DNA from: Vibrio sp. D404a | Lineage (GTDB): Bacteria; Pseudomonadota; Gammaproteobacteria; Enterobacterales; Vibrionaceae | Assembly (NCBI RefSeq): GCF_030248535.1 | Contig: NZ_JAHGAJ010000043.1 | Span: 33,083 to 97,082, forward strand | Direction: 5' to 3' | Length of the DNA stretch: 64,000 nt | Shown: piece after piece, positions 62,928-64,000 of the stretch | Layout of the letters: each line of letters opens with the position of its first letter | Numbering within the stretch: position 1 is the first letter of the stretch | Program-made: the position numbers and the translations under genes | Notes under the pieces: model-generated | What the model saw: only the letters and a program-made list of their open reading frames with translations | Told to the model about the DNA's origin: nothing | Databases searched by the model: none

Positions 62928-63120
62928 AAGTTTCAGTTTGGCACACCAATTCATGTTATATAGAAAAATTCTGTATTTTGGGATGTAGGCAGAGAGCTGT
63001 AGTGCTTAAGTTACTGTTAGTTTTCATAAAAACGGGGTATCGTTTACGTCATTAAGATACTAGACAGAATAATTCCGTATTTAAGTGCAGAATTTTTCTG
63101 TCTAATATAGCTGTTATAAA
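62928..63120. other. attI region with crossover at 63113/63114
   Basis: The spacer between intIA and the first cassette. GTTATAA at 63113-63119 is the likely recombination core (G^TTRRRY type) where cassette 1 joined attI. The stretch carries paired inverted copies AGAAAAATTCTG (62962-62973) and CAGAATTTTTCT (63088-63099), a hairpin AGACAGAA/TTCTGTCT (63062-63103), and near-identical direct copies AATTCTGTATTT and AATTCCGTATTT. These could be integrase-binding or promoter-flanking elements. The exact attI limits are not determined. Confidence 0.65.
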
Positions 63121-63133
63121 GCAGAGAGAACGT

Positions 63134-63826
63134 ATGAAAATCTATGAAATTTTGTTGGCTGTCTTAATTTTATTTATTGGTGGTTGTTTTGGTCTCTGGC
63201 TTGGCGTTGAAACTGTATATGTTGAAGTGGAAGAGGTGCCAACGAAAACGATTTTTGATCTAGGTGGCTTTATTGCTACTATTATTTCTGCGGTTGTAAC
63301 CGTTCTGGGTTTTATTTTAGCGATTCATGTATATAAATCATGGCATAGCCAACAATTAGATCAATCTATCATTGGTGTAAAGCTAGATATTATTAAGAAC
63401 ATTTCTATACTAGACCGTACCTTGTCAAAGCACATTTTACTCGCTGGTGAAAATGATCTAAATGACCAACTAGATAAATGTATCATCGAACTTAACGACA
63501 CAATAAAGTTGTTTTATACGTTAGATACTTCATCACGAAATAATCTATCGGTATCAGAATGTATGGTTTATGACATTGATGACTTCCTCAGACCTGCAAA
63601 ACGGTTTAAATCATTAGCGTCTGATTATGCTAGGCTCGCTAAATCAGGAGAAATCGTTTGTAGTCGCCAGTCTATTGCTGTGAACTCGACTTTGATGCTT
63701 GATACTAGCTTACAGTTTTTCCGAATCGCTTTTAATGGTGGCTTAACTGGTACTCCAATGGAGCTGTATATTACAACTGCCAAACTAGGAGAAAGTGCTA
63801 TGATTGACGTGAGAAATGCGGTGTAA
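63134..63826 (+). CDS. hypothetical membrane protein in first integron cassette
   Basis: 230 residues. Two N-terminal membrane helices (about 4-24 and 44-67) flank a short periplasmic loop (VETVYVEVEEVPTKT), followed by a cytoplasmic helical domain of about 160 residues. AGAGAGAACG precedes the ATG. It is read away from the integrase, as expected for a cassette. Codon use is AT-richer than the core genes. I do not recognise the family; similar two-helix proteins occur in phage-defence and cassette arrays, but no functional motif is visible. Confidence 0.8.
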   Translation: MKIYEILLAVLILFIGGCFGLWLGVETVYVEVEEVPTKTIFDLGGFIATIISAVVTVLGFILAIHVYKSWHSQQLDQSIIGVKLDIIKNISILDRTLSKHILLAGENDLNDQLDKCIIELNDTIKLFYTLDTSSRNNLSVSECMVYDIDDFLRPAKRFKSLASDYARLAKSGEIVCSRQSIAVNSTLMLDTSLQFFRIAFNGGLTGTPMELYITTAKLGESAMIDVRNAV

Positions 63827-63831
63827 CTGCT

Positions 63832-63843
63832 TTATAACAAACG
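63832..63843 (+). repeat. left end of a Vibrio attC (VCR-type) site, interrupted
   Basis: TTATAACAAACG is identical to the start of the Vibrio cholerae VCR, six bases after the stop of cassette 1. The expected stem-loop body and the matching right end do not follow. Instead the sequence passes into the end of an insertion sequence. Confidence 0.75.
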
Positions 63844-64000
63844 ACTATGGCGTCAATGATTAGTTTTTGGCTATATTTTCATCCCACATGGCGCCATCTC
63901 TGAGCATAGAATTAAGGGTCACAACCATCTTTCTTACACACGCGATTATTGCGACTTTCTTGGGCTTTCCTGCTGCTAGAAGTCGAGCATAAGTGGCTTT
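63844..64000 (-). mobile_element. IS110/IS1111-type insertion sequence, right part only
   Basis: The IS begins directly after the attC left end (ACTATGGCGTC...) and runs out of the window. It holds the 3' end of a transposase gene 16 bases from the boundary. IS1111-type elements of the attC group are known to target integron attC sites, which fits exactly here. The far end is not visible. Confidence 0.7.
63860..64000 (-). CDS. IS110-family transposase, C-terminal fragment (cut by window edge)
   Basis: The last 46 residues of an IS110/IS116/IS902-type transposase: ATYARLLAAGKPKKVAIIAC, then VRKMVVTLNSMLRDGAMWDE. This segment (AAGK-x-KKVA-x-x-A-C-x-RK-x-x-x-x-LN-x-M) is the conserved family C-terminus. 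The family uses a DEDD RuvC-like catalytic domain, which would be upstream outside the window. The frame is open to the window edge, so nothing suggests a pseudogene. Confidence 0.85.
   Translation of the reverse strand, partial: KATYARLLAAGKPKKVAIIACVRKMVVTLNSMLRDGAMWDENIAKN

Noticed and set aside
1..64000. tRNA, rRNA or CRISPR array
   Set aside because: No tRNA cloverleaf, ribosomal segment or regularly spaced repeat was recognised. The short tandem repeats at 1203 and 32752 have no spacers.

Overview
The window reads as part of the large chromosome of a marine Vibrio, most likely near the Splendidus or Harveyi groups. Evidence: moderate GC, the linked order sapFDCBA-pspF-pspABC-(two adaptors plus RND pump), a torYZ-type respiratory pair, a CBM32-PL7 alginate lyase, and at the right edge a chromosomal integron integrase of the Vibrio IntIA type with an attC-like site that begins like a VCR (Vibrio repeat). 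Species is inferred from recalled family features and synteny; no search was run.

Layout. 0.2-2.5 kb: manganese-dependent pyrophosphatase, a DUF2750 protein and a DUF2927 exported protein. 2.5-10.5 kb: the peptide-uptake operon sapABCDF (minus strand), pspF, and the divergent envelope-stress operon pspABC behind a candidate sigma-54 promoter. 10.6-15.8 kb: a VexIJK/TriABC-type efflux operon with two adaptors. 15.9-18 kb: 3-methyladenine glycosylase, then a ToxR-like membrane regulator overlapping a small lipocalin-like partner (ToxRS/VtrAC architecture). 18-26.5 kb: metC, a repeat element with inverted ends, cardiolipin synthase, a sodium-coupled transporter whose leader carries two GcvB-type motifs, a chemoreceptor, and a pseudouridine synthase/methyltransferase pair. 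26.5-30.7 kb: ynjBCDF, an uncharacterised ABC importer with a CDP-alcohol phosphatidyltransferase. 31-37 kb: small conserved proteins, a DEAD-box helicase, LysE and PilZ proteins, an M14 carboxypeptidase and a NifW-like protein. 37-41 kb: torYZ. 41-48.6 kb: DUF2846 lipoprotein, TonB receptor behind a Fur box, Trp-rich protein, HAD phosphatase, NTF2-like protein, LysR regulator, alginate lyase. 48.7-57.2 kb: pqiABC, LysR regulator, small exported protein, large MscS/MscK-family channel. 57.2-61.8 kb: an unknown protein with an FtsZ-C-like tail, GNAT, PhzF, a double PTPS protein, and a COG0523 GTPase that lacks the CxCC motif but sits behind a good Zur box. 61.9-64 kb: integron integrase, attI region, one cassette, and a cut attC with an IS110/IS1111-type transposase.

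Together this is mostly core Vibrio DNA for envelope maintenance (sap, psp, vex, pqi, mscK, cls), metal and nutrient uptake, and anaerobic respiration. It turns into accessory DNA only in the last 2 kb. The points most worth a second look are the ToxR-like/lipocalin-like pair, the Zur-boxed GTPase without CxCC, the IS inside an integron attC, the tandem GcvB motifs, and the orphan FtsZ-C-like and NifW-like proteins.
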